DNA from: a virus
Direction: 5' to 3' (one strand)
Virus record (IMG/VR): IMGVR_UViG_3300037200_000156
Span: 1-36,330 of that record
DNA: 36,330 nucleotides
Within the stretch, counting starts at the first letter, position 1; every line of letters starts with the position of its first letter. Below the pieces are notes generated by a model that had not been told where the DNA came from, made no database searches, and worked only from the letters and a program-made list of their open reading frames with translations. Position numbers and translations under genes: made by a program. Of this stretch, positions 14,087 through 24,237 are shown one piece after another.

Positions 14087-15340
14087 ATGGATGGAACTAT
14101 ACTCGGACAAGGTACTTTTGTCGCCTCTTCGCTTGGTTTGGTTAATCCAAATCTAGGCGTTGCATCTGTTGGTACAGCTAATATTGCTTATTTAGTCATA
14201 CCATCTGGTGTTGATTGGATTAGTGTTAGAAACTATACCCAAGCAGGAACCAATGGAACAAGTGGTGCTTATTTTGGTGTCACCGCGAATGCCTATACAG
14301 GATATGAATTTTTCTGGCAGCGCGGCATGGCTCCAGGAACTGGTATTGTAAAGTACAAGTCTAATACTGCATCAACCGTTAATGAAGATACTTTAGTAAG
14401 TGGTGGCTTTACCTTATACGATCCAAGTGGTCAAACACCTGGGGCATTGCCATTATTGAGTGCTCCTGTTACTACTACTGCAATTACCAATGCGACAAGA
14501 CCCGTTGTAAGTACCGCTTCAACTGCGGGTCTTGCTGTTGGAAGTATTGTAAGATTGTCTACTCTAAATACAAGTGGAATGACACCCACCGAGATTATAG
14601 GACCTCTTGCTGGAGTTGATTTTGTTGTCGGTGCAGTTACTGCTAATACCAGTTTTGAGCTGTTAACAGCTAGTAATCCATTGGCAAATACTGTTGGAAC
14701 TGGATTTTTTACGGGATATGGATCATATAGAATTGTTAACTATAATCCTCTCTTTTATCCACGTGTTCGTAGAATTGTAAATATTACTCAGGCTGTAAAT
14801 GGTCAAGTAAGTACTTCAATTCCTCATGGATTAACACCTGGACAAGAAATACGGTTTAATATACCGGCTGTTTCTGGAATGATACAGTTGAATCCAAATC
14901 CATTGAATAACTATTATCCAACGGGTACTTCAACTCCTGCTATTATTCAAACTGTTGTAGATGACTACAATTTCACGATTAATATTAATACATTGTCATA
15001 TACAGCATTTACTTATCCAACAGTTGCTCAGCAGCCAAGTTCGTTCCCGGAAGTTACTCCTTTTGGGGAAGATACTGCCACTGCTTTGGCCAGTCCAACT
15101 ATACAAGTACCAATGATTGCGGGTGTACAAATCTACAATACAAATACAGGTATATTGGCTGATTCAACAGTAAATACAGGATTCTTAGGAATGATTCTCG
15201 GAATTGGCGGCAATGGCCTTGCATTGACCACACCAATTATTGGACCAGCTGGATCTATTGCCTATGCGGTTACAACTAATATACCGACACCTGACACTTT
15301 ATATTGGGTCGCTGGTAAATCTACTTATGGCGGACAGTAA
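14087..15340 (+). CDS. structural protein with repeated FCCH-like domains
   Basis: 417 residues, low charge, rich in Gly, Thr, Asn and Ala. Residues about 250-330 contain IPHGLTPGQEIRFNIPAVSG, then a DYNFTININTLSYTAF strand pair. This is the 'HGL-x-GQ-x-V ... F-I-T-x-Y-x-A' pattern of FCCH-like modules in phage virion proteins. A second, less clear copy is near residues 135-200. It lies right after the capsid gene (AAGGAG 5 nt before ATG), so it is probably a head-decoration, vertex or tail-attachment protein. Confidence 0.75.
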   Translation: MDGTILGQGTFVASSLGLVNPNLGVASVGTANIAYLVIPSGVDWISVRNYTQAGTNGTSGAYFGVTANAYTGYEFFWQRGMAPGTGIVKYKSNTASTVNEDTLVSGGFTLYDPSGQTPGALPLLSAPVTTTAITNATRPVVSTASTAGLAVGSIVRLSTLNTSGMTPTEIIGPLAGVDFVVGAVTANTSFELLTASNPLANTVGTGFFTGYGSYRIVNYNPLFYPRVRRIVNITQAVNGQVSTSIPHGLTPGQEIRFNIPAVSGMIQLNPNPLNNYYPTGTSTPAIIQTVVDDYNFTININTLSYTAFTYPTVAQQPSSFPEVTPFGEDTATALASPTIQVPMIAGVQIYNTNTGILADSTVNTGFLGMILGIGGNGLALTTPIIGPAGSIAYAVTTNIPTPDTLYWVAGKSTYGGQ

Positions 15341-15352
15341 TTAATTGATTAT

Positions 15353-15376
15353 GGGGTGGGATATCCTACCCCTTTT
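15353..15376 (+). terminator. intrinsic terminator
   Basis: GGGGTGGG (15353-15360) pairs with CCTACCCC (15365-15372) around ATAT and is followed by TTTT. It follows the capsid and structural gene and can lower expression of the genes downstream. Confidence 0.75.
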
Positions 15377-15407
15377 AAAGGATTTAAATCTTATAGCGGA
15401 GTTAGTA

Positions 15408-15881
15408 ATGCAAGCACATACAAATGAACATGAAGTTAACAATAATAAATCAATAAAAGAAATAAATCATCCTCATACTACCTTTGATAAAGGTTTAGAG
15501 AAGAAGAAAGTTACTAAAACAAATTTGCGCTATCAACGCGACAAAGATCGTGAGCCAGTTAAAGGGATCTTTCGTTTTTATGAAGTACCAGGTGGCCGTT
15601 TGGAGTTTGTTTTTAAGGCTTATAAGGAAGATCCTGTTGAAAAGTTTGATCTCTTTGATGGTCACGTTTATACATTACCTTTGGGCGTAGCTAAACATCT
15701 TAACAAGAATGGTTCTTATCCTATTCATTCTTATATGATGGATGAAAATGGCAAACATGCTATGAAAATAGCCCAAAGAGTACGTAGATTTGGATTCCAA
15801 AGCTTGGAATTTGTAGATATTGATGATCTTGGTGAAGTTGGATCGCCAATAATCACCGTTGAATCTACTGGAATATTATAA
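15408..15881 (+). CDS. hypothetical head protein, 157 aa
   Basis: Starts ATG 15408 (GGAG upstream); an in-frame ATG at 15345 overlaps the terminator and is unlikely. The first 45 residues are polar. A central segment (FRFYEVPGGRLEFVFKAYKEDPVEKF, then DGHVYTLPLGVAKHLN) looks like a beta domain that recurs in podovirus head operons, though I cannot name it. The stop overlaps the next ATG. Confidence 0.7.
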   Translation: MQAHTNEHEVNNNKSIKEINHPHTTFDKGLEKKKVTKTNLRYQRDKDREPVKGIFRFYEVPGGRLEFVFKAYKEDPVEKFDLFDGHVYTLPLGVAKHLNKNGSYPIHSYMMDENGKHAMKIAQRVRRFGFQSLEFVDIDDLGEVGSPIITVESTGIL

Positions 15882-16273
15882 TGGCAGCTCCCTGTTTCTC
15901 TTATCCACATCCTCGGTATCAACCAGCTATGCGTATTATAGCAGCTATTACTAACTCTAATCCTGCTATAGTTACTACAACTATTGACCATTTGTATTTA
16001 ACCGGGATAATAGTTCGCTTAGATATATTTAAGGGTAATGGTATGCCCCAAGCGAATCAGCAAGTGGGAGCAATAATAGTTACAGGGAGTACTACATTTA
16101 CTATTGATATAGATACAACGCAGTATGATCCGTTCTTTATACCAACACCATTGCCATATGCAGCATATACTTGCTCGCAAGTGGTTCCTGTGGGAGAGGT
16201 TAATAGTACGCTATATGCTGCTGTTCAGAATATTTCACCAGGCACTTTATTGCCTTCTTCATACTCTAATTAG
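15881..16273 (+). CDS. small FCCH-like domain structural protein
   Basis: 130 residues. AIVTTTIDHLYLTGIIVRLDI, then TGSTTFTIDIDTTQYDPFF and a PYAAYTCSQVVPVGE ending, repeat the module seen in the proteins at 14087-15340 and 18122-20422. Here it is a single stand-alone copy. Probably a tail or connector component. Confidence 0.7.
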   Translation: MAAPCFSYPHPRYQPAMRIIAAITNSNPAIVTTTIDHLYLTGIIVRLDIFKGNGMPQANQQVGAIIVTGSTTFTIDIDTTQYDPFFIPTPLPYAAYTCSQVVPVGEVNSTLYAAVQNISPGTLLPSSYSN

Positions 16274-16281
16274 GGGTTGAA

Positions 16282-17454
16282 ATGCTTAATCCGCCAGCAT
16301 CGATATCACAACTTTCAGCCATACAGCAAAAGGTTAGACGTTTAACCAGAAGTCCATCAGCTGCACAGTTATCTGATACTGATCTTAATAATTATATTAA
16401 TACATTTGTGGTATATGATTTCCCTGAGCATTTAAGAACATTTAATTTACGTACAACATTTACTTTTGAAACCAATCCACTGCAATCAGAATATCCAACT
16501 GATATTCTTTCCTTTGGTGCGGCTACAAATGCAATGGCTAATCCATTATATGATTTTCAGAATAAGTATTTAACCGTTCATCCACCAGTATATATTGCTG
16601 GATATCATTCTTTATATACACAATCACGTGAACAGTTCTTTAATATCTATCCTAAAACTAATAATATTGCTTCTATCAATAATATAGGTGATAACATTGC
16701 TACTAAATTTAGTGGCAATATTCTATTAAATATTCAGGGGCAAACATTAGTTAATGCCAATTTAGTTAATATACAATCAGCATGCATATTACAGAATGAA
16801 GTTCTTTTTAGTTCAGTAGATCTTAATGGTAATGGTTTAGCAATGGTTGATGTTCCAGTACTTGATGGAGGAACAGGAAATCCAACAATATGGGGTAATT
16901 TATATCCACCTACCGAATTACCAACAACACCACCATTAATAACTGACTATGGAACTCCAGGAAGTATACCAACAGGAGTACAATTAACTAACTATATAAA
17001 TTATTATACGGGACAGTTTGTTGTAACATTTCTAGCGGCACCAGGTAATGGATTAGCAATTAATAGTCAGTGTGTTCCGACATCGGTTGGATTGCCACAA
17101 ATGCTGCTCTTTTATGATAATCATTTTGTTGTAAGACCAGTTCCTGATCAACCATATCGTGTTCAGTTTGAAGTTTATGTACGACCCGATGCTTTATTGG
17201 CAACAAACCAACAACCTCAATTAAATGAATATTGGCAATATATTGCATATGGCAGTGCTCGTAAAATTCTTCAAGATCGGATGGATATTGAAACAGTTAA
17301 TTTAATTGAGCCAGAATACAAAAAACAAGAGAATTTATGTTTACGTAGAACCATTGTTCAGTATACCAATGAACGTACGGCAACAATCTATGCAGCTAAT
17401 GTTGAAGGTCATAGTAATAATGGAAATAATGGTCAAGGTTCTGGAGCATTTTAA
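16282..17454 (+). CDS. head-tail connector or tail-tube protein A-like
   Basis: 390 residues, located in the order expected for a P22 gp4 or T7 gp11-type adaptor. The N-terminus LSDTDLNNYINTFVVYDFPEHLR resembles the helical start of these adaptors, and the C-terminal half (EYWQYIAYGSARKILQDRMDIET) contains a helical segment with an acidic connector pattern. The middle is beta-rich. The assignment is from gene order and those segments only. Confidence 0.65.
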   Translation: MLNPPASISQLSAIQQKVRRLTRSPSAAQLSDTDLNNYINTFVVYDFPEHLRTFNLRTTFTFETNPLQSEYPTDILSFGAATNAMANPLYDFQNKYLTVHPPVYIAGYHSLYTQSREQFFNIYPKTNNIASINNIGDNIATKFSGNILLNIQGQTLVNANLVNIQSACILQNEVLFSSVDLNGNGLAMVDVPVLDGGTGNPTIWGNLYPPTELPTTPPLITDYGTPGSIPTGVQLTNYINYYTGQFVVTFLAAPGNGLAINSQCVPTSVGLPQMLLFYDNHFVVRPVPDQPYRVQFEVYVRPDALLATNQQPQLNEYWQYIAYGSARKILQDRMDIETVNLIEPEYKKQENLCLRRTIVQYTNERTATIYAANVEGHSNNGNNGQGSGAF

Positions 17455-17481
17455 TTAGTATATAAACTTTAGGAGATAGTA

Positions 17482-18120
17482 ATGCCAGTTTTACCAAGTG
17501 CATATAATCCAATTATACCGCAACCAAGTGATGATCTTTCTTTTTCTCAACCTCAGATATTAAATAACTTTGGTGCTATCCAATCATTAATAGATGTTAA
17601 TCATTATGATTTTACAGGAGATATTCTTGCTACTGGATTTAATACTAATGCAGGAAAACATTTCTTTGTTGAAATGCCACAAGTTACAACTGCTCCAACT
17701 ACGCTAGCTAATGAGGTTGGTTTTTATTGCCAAGCAGATCCTATAACAGGAAACCCTGCGATGTTTCTTGCAAAGAAAAGCAGTTCTGCTGGTTCAAATG
17801 CCTATTCATTTAGTGAATTTGTTGCGACACCATGGGTAACTCCTGGAGCATTTGGATGGACAAGATTGGCTTCGGGAATGCTTATTAAATTTGGAACAAA
17901 TAATGGTGCAGCAGGACCAACAATCAGTATACCTCTTAATGGTAGTGGCCTAGGTCCTGATTTTGTAAGTGTCTATACCGCTCTTATTACCGCATCTACT
18001 TTTGGCAGTAGCGCCACTCCTAATTTTCCAGCAGCATTTGCGGGATTTTCGGGCACATTTAATTTAAATGTCTACACAAATTTAGTTATTGGATTTAACT
18101 GGCTCGTTATAGGGAGTTAA
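17482..18120 (+). CDS. tail fibre-like protein with gp53-type C-terminus
   Basis: 212 residues. The N-terminus is extended (MPVLPSAYNPIIPQPSDDLSFSQ...). The C-terminal domain reads GWTRLASGMLIKFG, then a Gly/Ser/Thr-rich region and a final FNWLVIGS. This is the arrangement of the receptor-binding tip domain at the C-terminus of several phage fibres (gp53-like), in which the last residues often are W-x-AIG. Sits between tail-tube genes. It starts after AGGAGATAG. Confidence 0.7.
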   Translation: MPVLPSAYNPIIPQPSDDLSFSQPQILNNFGAIQSLIDVNHYDFTGDILATGFNTNAGKHFFVEMPQVTTAPTTLANEVGFYCQADPITGNPAMFLAKKSSSAGSNAYSFSEFVATPWVTPGAFGWTRLASGMLIKFGTNNGAAGPTISIPLNGSGLGPDFVSVYTALITASTFGSSATPNFPAAFAGFSGTFNLNVYTNLVIGFNWLVIGS

Positions 18121-18121
18121 T

Positions 18122-20422
18122 ATGCCATTCGATCGCTTCTTAATAGCACCCTTAAATACTGGTTTGCAAACAGATTTGCGTCCCTGGATAATACCCGATG
18201 ATGCATTTGCTCAATTAAATAATGCTTATGTTTTTCGAGGAAGACTTCGCAAAAGATTTGGATCTGTATTAATGGGTGTTGGAAGTGATAGTGCCCAAAC
18301 AGCTCCTTTATTTTCAAGATTACGCGTACGAGTTGGAACTACTGATGGTTCAGGAAATCTTGTCTTTACTTCACTTCCCGGAACTATACTAAATCCAGGG
18401 GCAGCATTTTCTGCTGGTAATATTATATTTACCGTCACGACAGTGCCCTCTGTAGTTGGAAATGCCGCTACTTTATCTACTGATCAAGGTCCAGGAGGGC
18501 CAGCAATAGGGACTGTACGTCTCAATTCTACAGGGCCCAATGTCTATCAATTCAGAATAACTGGCGGTCAAACTACTATAGCAACTACAGCGGTATGGTT
18601 TTATCCAGCGCTTCCTGTAATGGGAATAACCCAATACGAAACAGGCGCAATAAATAATCATCCAACGTATGCATTTGATACACAATTTGTCTATATTTTT
18701 GCGGGAGGATTTTGGCAGCGATCGGCAAATGGTGATCCAATTTGGCATGGAGATAATCTTAATTTCTTTTGGGCAACCAATTGGCAGGGATTGACAGTAA
18801 ATATTATTGTTCTTTTTGTAACAAACTTTCAAGTTGCCAATCCCAATGGAACGCCTACAGGGACAGATGATCCCATATGGTATTTTAATGGATCAACATG
18901 GGTTGATTTTTCTCCTTCAATAATAGTCAGAACCGATGGAACATTTGTACAAACATGTAGAATAATATTGCCCTATAAAGGTAGATTGGTTCTATTGAAT
19001 ACAATTGAAACAACTTCTGGAACTAATTCAGCATTTCCACAAAGATGTAGATTTTCTCACAATGGAAGTCCATTAGCAACAAATGCATGGCTTGAGCCGA
19101 ATCAAACTACAGGGGGCACCTTTGCCGATGGTGGTAGTTATATAGATGCGGCAACAGAAGAACAAATTATCAGCGCACAATTCATAAAAGATAGGTTAAT
19201 TGTTTATTTTGAACGTAGTACATGGGAATTAGCTTATACAGGTAATGAACTACAGCCATTTGTTTGGCAGAAGATAAATACTGAACTTGGCTCTGATGCA
19301 ATGCTTTCTTCGGTAGTATTTGATAAACAAATTCTTACTGTTGGAAATACAGGGGTTCATGCATGTTCAGGTGCAAATGTTATCCGAATAGATGAAAAAA
19401 TACCTGATCAAATATTTAAAATAGAAGATGAAAATTCAGCTACCGAAAGAGTGGCGGGTATAAGAGATTTCTTTACTGAAATGGTCTATTGGTCATATCC
19501 TCAGAATCAGGAAGAAGATAGTTTCTATGTATATCCAGATAAGGTATTAGTATATAACTATCGTAATGGAACATGGTCAATAAATGATGATTGTATTACA
19601 GCTTTTGGGTATTTTGAACAACAAATAGGTACTACATGGGCATCATCTAATACTACTTGGGAACAATCTAATTTTGCATGGAACGAGGGAACGGTTCAGG
19701 CAAACTTCCGTCAGATAATAGCAGGAAATCAAGAAGGATTTCTGTTTATTGTCAGCCCAGATGTTTCAAGAAATGCTCCAAGTTTACAGATAACTAATAT
19801 GGCAATAGATGCTACTACGGGACAAGTTACTTTAACGGTAGTGGATCATACATTAATGGTTGGCGATTATGTAGCAATAGAAAATCCTAGTGGTATAACT
19901 CTTACTCAAGTCATTTATCAAGTTGTTAGTGATCCTGCGCCGACCGCTGATACATTTGTAATAATTGCTCCAGATATTGTTGGAGATTATTTGGGGGGAG
20001 GAACTATAGCACGAGTTTCTAATTTAGGTATTTATTCAAAGCAATGGAATCCCTATGTTGATAAAGGTAGAAATGTCTATCTTGCAAAAATAGATTTCTA
20101 TATTGATAAGACTGCACTTGGACAAGTTACGGTAGATTATTATCCATCATATACGACCCTATCTATGTTACAAGCTGGCACGGGAACTGGAGCAATAATG
20201 GGAACTGGTGTTTTAGAAACATTTGCCTATCCCGATATTCCTTTAGAATCATTCCAAGAGCGTTTATGGCACCCTGTATATTTTCAAACAAGTGGCGAGT
20301 CTATACAGATATTTATATCATATAGTCCCAATCAGATTACCAATTCATCTATTGCTTGGGCAGATTTTCAACTTGGTGCTATTTTGCTTTTTGTTCAACC
20401 TACAACTGCAAGGTTGCAATAA
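18122..20422 (+). CDS. tail-tube/nozzle protein (P22 gp10 or T7 gp12-like)
   Basis: 766 residues. The N-terminus DLRPWIIPDDAFAQLNNAYV, then FRGRLRKRFGS, is characteristic of the propeller-type tail hub proteins of podoviruses. The centre has RDFFTEMVYWSYP and YNGTWS-like blades. A FCCH-like module lies near residues 560-650 (VDHTLMVGDYVAIENPSG). It would form the tail tube below the connector. It starts 1 nt after the previous stop. Confidence 0.75.
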   Translation: MPFDRFLIAPLNTGLQTDLRPWIIPDDAFAQLNNAYVFRGRLRKRFGSVLMGVGSDSAQTAPLFSRLRVRVGTTDGSGNLVFTSLPGTILNPGAAFSAGNIIFTVTTVPSVVGNAATLSTDQGPGGPAIGTVRLNSTGPNVYQFRITGGQTTIATTAVWFYPALPVMGITQYETGAINNHPTYAFDTQFVYIFAGGFWQRSANGDPIWHGDNLNFFWATNWQGLTVNIIVLFVTNFQVANPNGTPTGTDDPIWYFNGSTWVDFSPSIIVRTDGTFVQTCRIILPYKGRLVLLNTIETTSGTNSAFPQRCRFSHNGSPLATNAWLEPNQTTGGTFADGGSYIDAATEEQIISAQFIKDRLIVYFERSTWELAYTGNELQPFVWQKINTELGSDAMLSSVVFDKQILTVGNTGVHACSGANVIRIDEKIPDQIFKIEDENSATERVAGIRDFFTEMVYWSYPQNQEEDSFYVYPDKVLVYNYRNGTWSINDDCITAFGYFEQQIGTTWASSNTTWEQSNFAWNEGTVQANFRQIIAGNQEGFLFIVSPDVSRNAPSLQITNMAIDATTGQVTLTVVDHTLMVGDYVAIENPSGITLTQVIYQVVSDPAPTADTFVIIAPDIVGDYLGGGTIARVSNLGIYSKQWNPYVDKGRNVYLAKIDFYIDKTALGQVTVDYYPSYTTLSMLQAGTGTGAIMGTGVLETFAYPDIPLESFQERLWHPVYFQTSGESIQIFISYSPNQITNSSIAWADFQLGAILLFVQPTTARLQ

Positions 20423-20979
20423 TGTCAAATCCATTACAAACTGGCGTATTTGTACCGTCATCAAATATATGGGATATATCAGAGTTATATTCTGTTGATT
20501 TATCTAAGCCTGAACAATTACGAGAATTATTGGTTCGTCTTTATCAAAACCTTAACAGAATGTCTCTTGCGATTAATGTAAAAGATACAGGTTATTATCC
20601 ACGGCAAGAATTAGTTAATAGTCAATTATGGTTCCCTAATCCAGCACTTAATTCATCGACAACTACATTTCCTGCCTATCGTCAGGTATATAGAAAAGTG
20701 ATTAATATGGGTGCTTTGCCTAATGGATCTACTGGAACTGCTACAACTATACAGCCTCATTTTATTCCTATTAATAGTTCATATACTTTTACTAGAATAT
20801 ATGGTGCTGCAAGTGATACTACTGATTTGGAATATATACCTATACCCAATGGAGGTAATTCTCCTGATGAATCGGTTAACTTATTGGTGGATGCCACTGA
20901 TGTTATTATCACCGTAGATGGCGCAGACTTTTCAAATTATAATATATGTTATGTCGTACTTGAGTACATAACTAGCTAG
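20422..20979 (+). CDS. hypothetical tail protein, 185 aa
   Basis: Starts at ATG 20422, overlapping the stop of the nozzle gene (TAATG). N-terminal helix EQLRELLVRLYQNLNRMS, then a beta-rich region with AYRQVYRKVINMGALPNG. It probably forms a tail-needle- or plug-associated trimer, but no family is recognised. In the tail operon. Confidence 0.65.
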   Translation: MSNPLQTGVFVPSSNIWDISELYSVDLSKPEQLRELLVRLYQNLNRMSLAINVKDTGYYPRQELVNSQLWFPNPALNSSTTTFPAYRQVYRKVINMGALPNGSTGTATTIQPHFIPINSSYTFTRIYGAASDTTDLEYIPIPNGGNSPDESVNLLVDATDVIITVDGADFSNYNICYVVLEYITS

Positions 20980-20987
20980 GAGATACA

Positions 20988-21704
20988 ATGGCATATGGCC
21001 AATCAATAGGATCAACAATAGGAAGTCTTGGAGGAAGTGCAGCTGCTTCGTTAATACCAGGAGCCGGTCCATTTATAGCGCCATTCGCATCGGCGGCAGG
21101 CGGAGCAGCTGGTGGCTATCTTGGAGGGTTGTTTGATTCCAATGGCAATTCAAATATGAATCAACAGAACCAGCAAAATCAATACCCGCAAGGTCCGTAT
21201 GGTGTTCAGAGATTCTCACCAGAAGTTCAATCGCAGCTTATGCAATTGCTTCAAGGCGGTGGTGCGCAAGGTTTCCAAGGAATAGAACAAGATGCACGTC
21301 ATAAATTCAATACACAAACGATACCGACTTTAGCTGAACGATTTACCGCAATGGGAGGTAGCAATAGAAGATCGGGTGGTTTTGAGGGCGCTATAGGTCA
21401 AGCTGGTGCAGGATTAGAGCAGGGATTGAGAGCATTGCGCGGCCAACATGGTTTACAATTATTGCAAACATTATTGCCTTATCTTGAACAGAATTACCAA
21501 CAAAGACAACCAGGATTTGGTGAGAATTTTGGAGTAGGGGCAGCATCCAGTTTGGGAACTATATTACCCCTTCTTTTTATGTATCTTTCTCAACAAGGTG
21601 GTAATAATTCTGGTGCTACTGGAACGAATGTAACTCCTAACTTTAATACGGGAACTGTTCCGCAAAATCCAAGTGCGTTTAATAACTTTAACTTAGGAGC
21701 ATAA
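20988..21704 (+). CDS. ejection-protein-like, Gly-rich, 238 aa
   Basis: N-terminal Gly/Ala-rich amphipathic segment (GSTIGSLGGSAAASLIPGAG...) could insert in membranes. The middle is Gln-rich and the segment TIPTLAERFTAMGGSNRRSG is followed by GAIGQAGAGLEQGLRAL. Such proteins in this position of podoviruses are ejected before DNA to form a trans-envelope channel. Tentative, by position and composition. Confidence 0.65.
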   Translation: MAYGQSIGSTIGSLGGSAAASLIPGAGPFIAPFASAAGGAAGGYLGGLFDSNGNSNMNQQNQQNQYPQGPYGVQRFSPEVQSQLMQLLQGGGAQGFQGIEQDARHKFNTQTIPTLAERFTAMGGSNRRSGGFEGAIGQAGAGLEQGLRALRGQHGLQLLQTLLPYLEQNYQQRQPGFGENFGVGAASSLGTILPLLFMYLSQQGGNNSGATGTNVTPNFNTGTVPQNPSAFNNFNLGA

Positions 21705-21705
21705 T

Positions 21706-22797
21706 ATGCAAGTAATAAATCCAGGTGAATCCGCTTCAGGACGTTTGGGTACTGCTTTAGGTAGTGGTTTATCAACTGGACTGCAAAATCTAGCACAGAT
21801 GAAGCTACAACAAATACAGCAAAGGCAACAGCAGCAACACAACCAATCCGCCTTACAGGCTTTAAATTTTAATCCAGAGCAGGCTAAAGCCCTATCCCCC
21901 CTTAGTGATACCCTTTTGAAAGATATTATTAAGCAGCAACTCTCTGCACCTTCTAATAATCTATATAATCAGGCCCTAGCTTCCGCCGTAAGAGGTGGTG
22001 ATATAAGCCAGCAGACTAATGCCCAACAAGCAACTGAAGCAACTCAGTCGGTTAATCCATCAAGTAATGTTGCTAATTTAATAGCACAGGGTAATTTTAA
22101 GCCTCAAGAAGCAAAGCAGTTAGCTGATGTAGAATTGCAACGGCAGCAGAATAAAAGAGCTATCTCAAAAGAAGCACGTGAATATCTAGCCCCCTATGAG
22201 GAACGAGCTATTGCTTCAAGAAATAACATACGGGATTATGATTTATTGCAAGAATTGGCCAAGGGTGGTGATTTAAGAGCTGGAAATGCAAGACAGTTGC
22301 TGGATAGCGTTGGCCTAGGAGAATTTAATAGAAACTATGAAACTCAACTTGGAGATAAAATAGTTGCTCGACTTGCTCAAAATGCACAATCCGCATTCGG
22401 TAAAGGAACCCGTATAACTAACTTTCTAGAAAAGACCTTTCAAAGATCGCTTCCTTCTTTATGGAATACACCAGAAGCCATTATAGGTATATCTGAATTT
22501 AATAAGCTCGCAGATCAAGCGCAGGAATTGGCCTATCAAGAACGCATCAAAATAATAGAAGAAAATAATGGCGAAATACCCTTCAATATTGCTAGTCGAG
22601 TTGATAAAAGAATAGGAAAAGAAATAGAGCGCATAGAAAAACAAGCATTTGATGTTATTAGAAGAGCAGAACATGGTAAGACTAAGCCTGAAAAGTCCTT
22701 TAATGATTTGCCTGATGCATCTGCTTATGTTGGTAGAAAATTACGCAACAAGGCAACTGGCCAAATAGTAACAAGTGATGGACAGGAATGGATATAG
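21706..22797 (+). CDS. ejection-protein-like, Gln-rich, 363 aa
   Basis: A largely helical protein with a Q-rich coiled coil near residues 28-50 (LAQMKLQQIQQRQQQQH) and many Ala/Gln/Asn repeats. It resembles P22-type internal ejection proteins in composition and place. It ends 9 nt before the next gene, which has AGGAG. Confidence 0.65.
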   Translation: MQVINPGESASGRLGTALGSGLSTGLQNLAQMKLQQIQQRQQQQHNQSALQALNFNPEQAKALSPLSDTLLKDIIKQQLSAPSNNLYNQALASAVRGGDISQQTNAQQATEATQSVNPSSNVANLIAQGNFKPQEAKQLADVELQRQQNKRAISKEAREYLAPYEERAIASRNNIRDYDLLQELAKGGDLRAGNARQLLDSVGLGEFNRNYETQLGDKIVARLAQNAQSAFGKGTRITNFLEKTFQRSLPSLWNTPEAIIGISEFNKLADQAQELAYQERIKIIEENNGEIPFNIASRVDKRIGKEIERIEKQAFDVIRRAEHGKTKPEKSFNDLPDASAYVGRKLRNKATGQIVTSDGQEWI

Positions 22798-22806
22798 GAG
22801 TTTTGT

Positions 22807-24162
22807 ATGTGGGAATTACTTAAAGAAGAACAACCTGAATCAGCTTTGGGAACTATTGGCCGCGGTGGCGCTAGGGCATTAGCTCGAAGCGCAGAAACTA
22901 TTTTAGGGTTACCAGGGGATATAGCTAATACGGCGCTCGGCCTAACTAATTTTGGAATAGAAAAGGCTACAGGCAAACCTTCTCCGCTACCAGCTAAGGT
23001 GCCTATAATACAGGGATCAGAAGATATAAAAGAAAATGTAACCGAACCTCTAGCGAAAGAGTTTCTGCCGAAAGACTATATCCAGCCTCAAGGAGAAGGC
23101 GAAAAGTTCTTCGATGAAATAGCGAGTGATGCTGCTGCTTTATTCTTTCCTGCTAAAGGGAGTATTCCATTTAAGGGCATTGCTGGTAGGGCTTTAAAGT
23201 CTATTGGTAAGTCTGCTTTGGCCAATACAGCAAAATGGGGAGCTGAAGCACTTACCGATTCACCACTTGTAGGATCAGCTGTTAAATTAGGTACTCTGCT
23301 CTATACAGATCTGTTCGGCTCTAGAAAAGAACTAGGATCGATCAAGGACAATTTTTATAAAGAATCCAAGGCGAAGATACCTACTGCAGCAAAGATAAAT
23401 GTTAAGCCTGAAAAACTAGGTATAGAAAAGATAATTACTGAACTTGATAGGGGTGATTTGCCTGATAAAAAGTTTTTATTAGACAGGGCTAAATCATTCG
23501 AAGATATAGTAAGTAAGAATATTCCATCAAGAAAAGAAGCTAGTAGTATTATTAATGAAGCCGGCAAGCCATACACTAAGGTTATTCCTGGTAAACGAGG
23601 GGGTGAAGCATTAGTTAATCAAATAATAAAAATTAAACAGGATTGGAATCAGCATTTATTAGACCCTAATTTAGGTTCCAAGTCAAAAGATGTTATTAAA
23701 AGACTTGTAGGTACTGCTAATTCTGCTATACAACGCTATGGCACGACTAATCCTGAATTCTATGAGCCATGGAAAGCAGCTGAAGAACTTCACGGTGCCC
23801 TTAATACAAAGGGATTAATTCAAAACATCTTATCTAAAAATCCATTGTTAGAAAATTCCATAAAGAATCCCCTTGTTAAATATTTATTAGCTCCTGGTAT
23901 AGTAAAGGGAGGCATAACAGGTATCACTAAGATAGGATTGCCCAAATCACTAGGTATAGCTGCTGGAGCTAAAGGTGCCTACGATGCGTCACGTGCAATA
24001 CAACTCATGGCATCAAGTCCTCTTGCTCGTAAATATTATAAAGATTTTGCTCAAAGCGCACTTAAAAATGATTCTAAAGCAATGCTAAGGGATATAAGAA
24101 AACTGAATCATGAAGCTGATAAATTAACATCATCTGAGGAAGGGTGGGAATTAATAGCTTGA
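22807..24162 (+). CDS. ejection-protein-like, 451 aa
   Basis: Third of the series. It begins MWELLKEEQPESALGTIGRG, continues with a membrane-active-looking helical part (LARSAETILGLPGDIANTAL), a KFFDEIASDAAALFFPAKG stretch and a Lys-rich C-terminus. The distribution fits P22 gp16-like ejection proteins. Its 3' end converges on the minus-strand operon with 12 bp of overlap. Confidence 0.65.
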   Translation: MWELLKEEQPESALGTIGRGGARALARSAETILGLPGDIANTALGLTNFGIEKATGKPSPLPAKVPIIQGSEDIKENVTEPLAKEFLPKDYIQPQGEGEKFFDEIASDAAALFFPAKGSIPFKGIAGRALKSIGKSALANTAKWGAEALTDSPLVGSAVKLGTLLYTDLFGSRKELGSIKDNFYKESKAKIPTAAKINVKPEKLGIEKIITELDRGDLPDKKFLLDRAKSFEDIVSKNIPSRKEASSIINEAGKPYTKVIPGKRGGEALVNQIIKIKQDWNQHLLDPNLGSKSKDVIKRLVGTANSAIQRYGTTNPEFYEPWKAAEELHGALNTKGLIQNILSKNPLLENSIKNPLVKYLLAPGIVKGGITGITKIGLPKSLGIAAGAKGAYDASRAIQLMASSPLARKYYKDFAQSALKNDSKAMLRDIRKLNHEADKLTSSEEGWELIA

Positions 24163-24237
24163 TCCATAGATAAGTTTCATTACACCATAAACTATTGCGA
24201 AATCTGCTACAAAGTTTAATGAAGATAGTATATCCAT
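24151..24237 (-). CDS. tiny hydrophobic protein, 28 aa
   Basis: MDILSSLNFVADFAIVYGVM..., one transmembrane helix and no family. It converges with and overlaps the end of the ejection gene. Ribosome site AAGG is poorly spaced, so confidence is low. Confidence 0.3.
   Translation of the reverse strand: MDILSSLNFVADFAIVYGVMKLIYGSSY

Noticed and set aside
18473-18832. Minus-strand 119-codon ORF in the nozzle gene
   Set aside because: Antisense shadow with no start signal and Cys/Tyr/Lys-biased translation.
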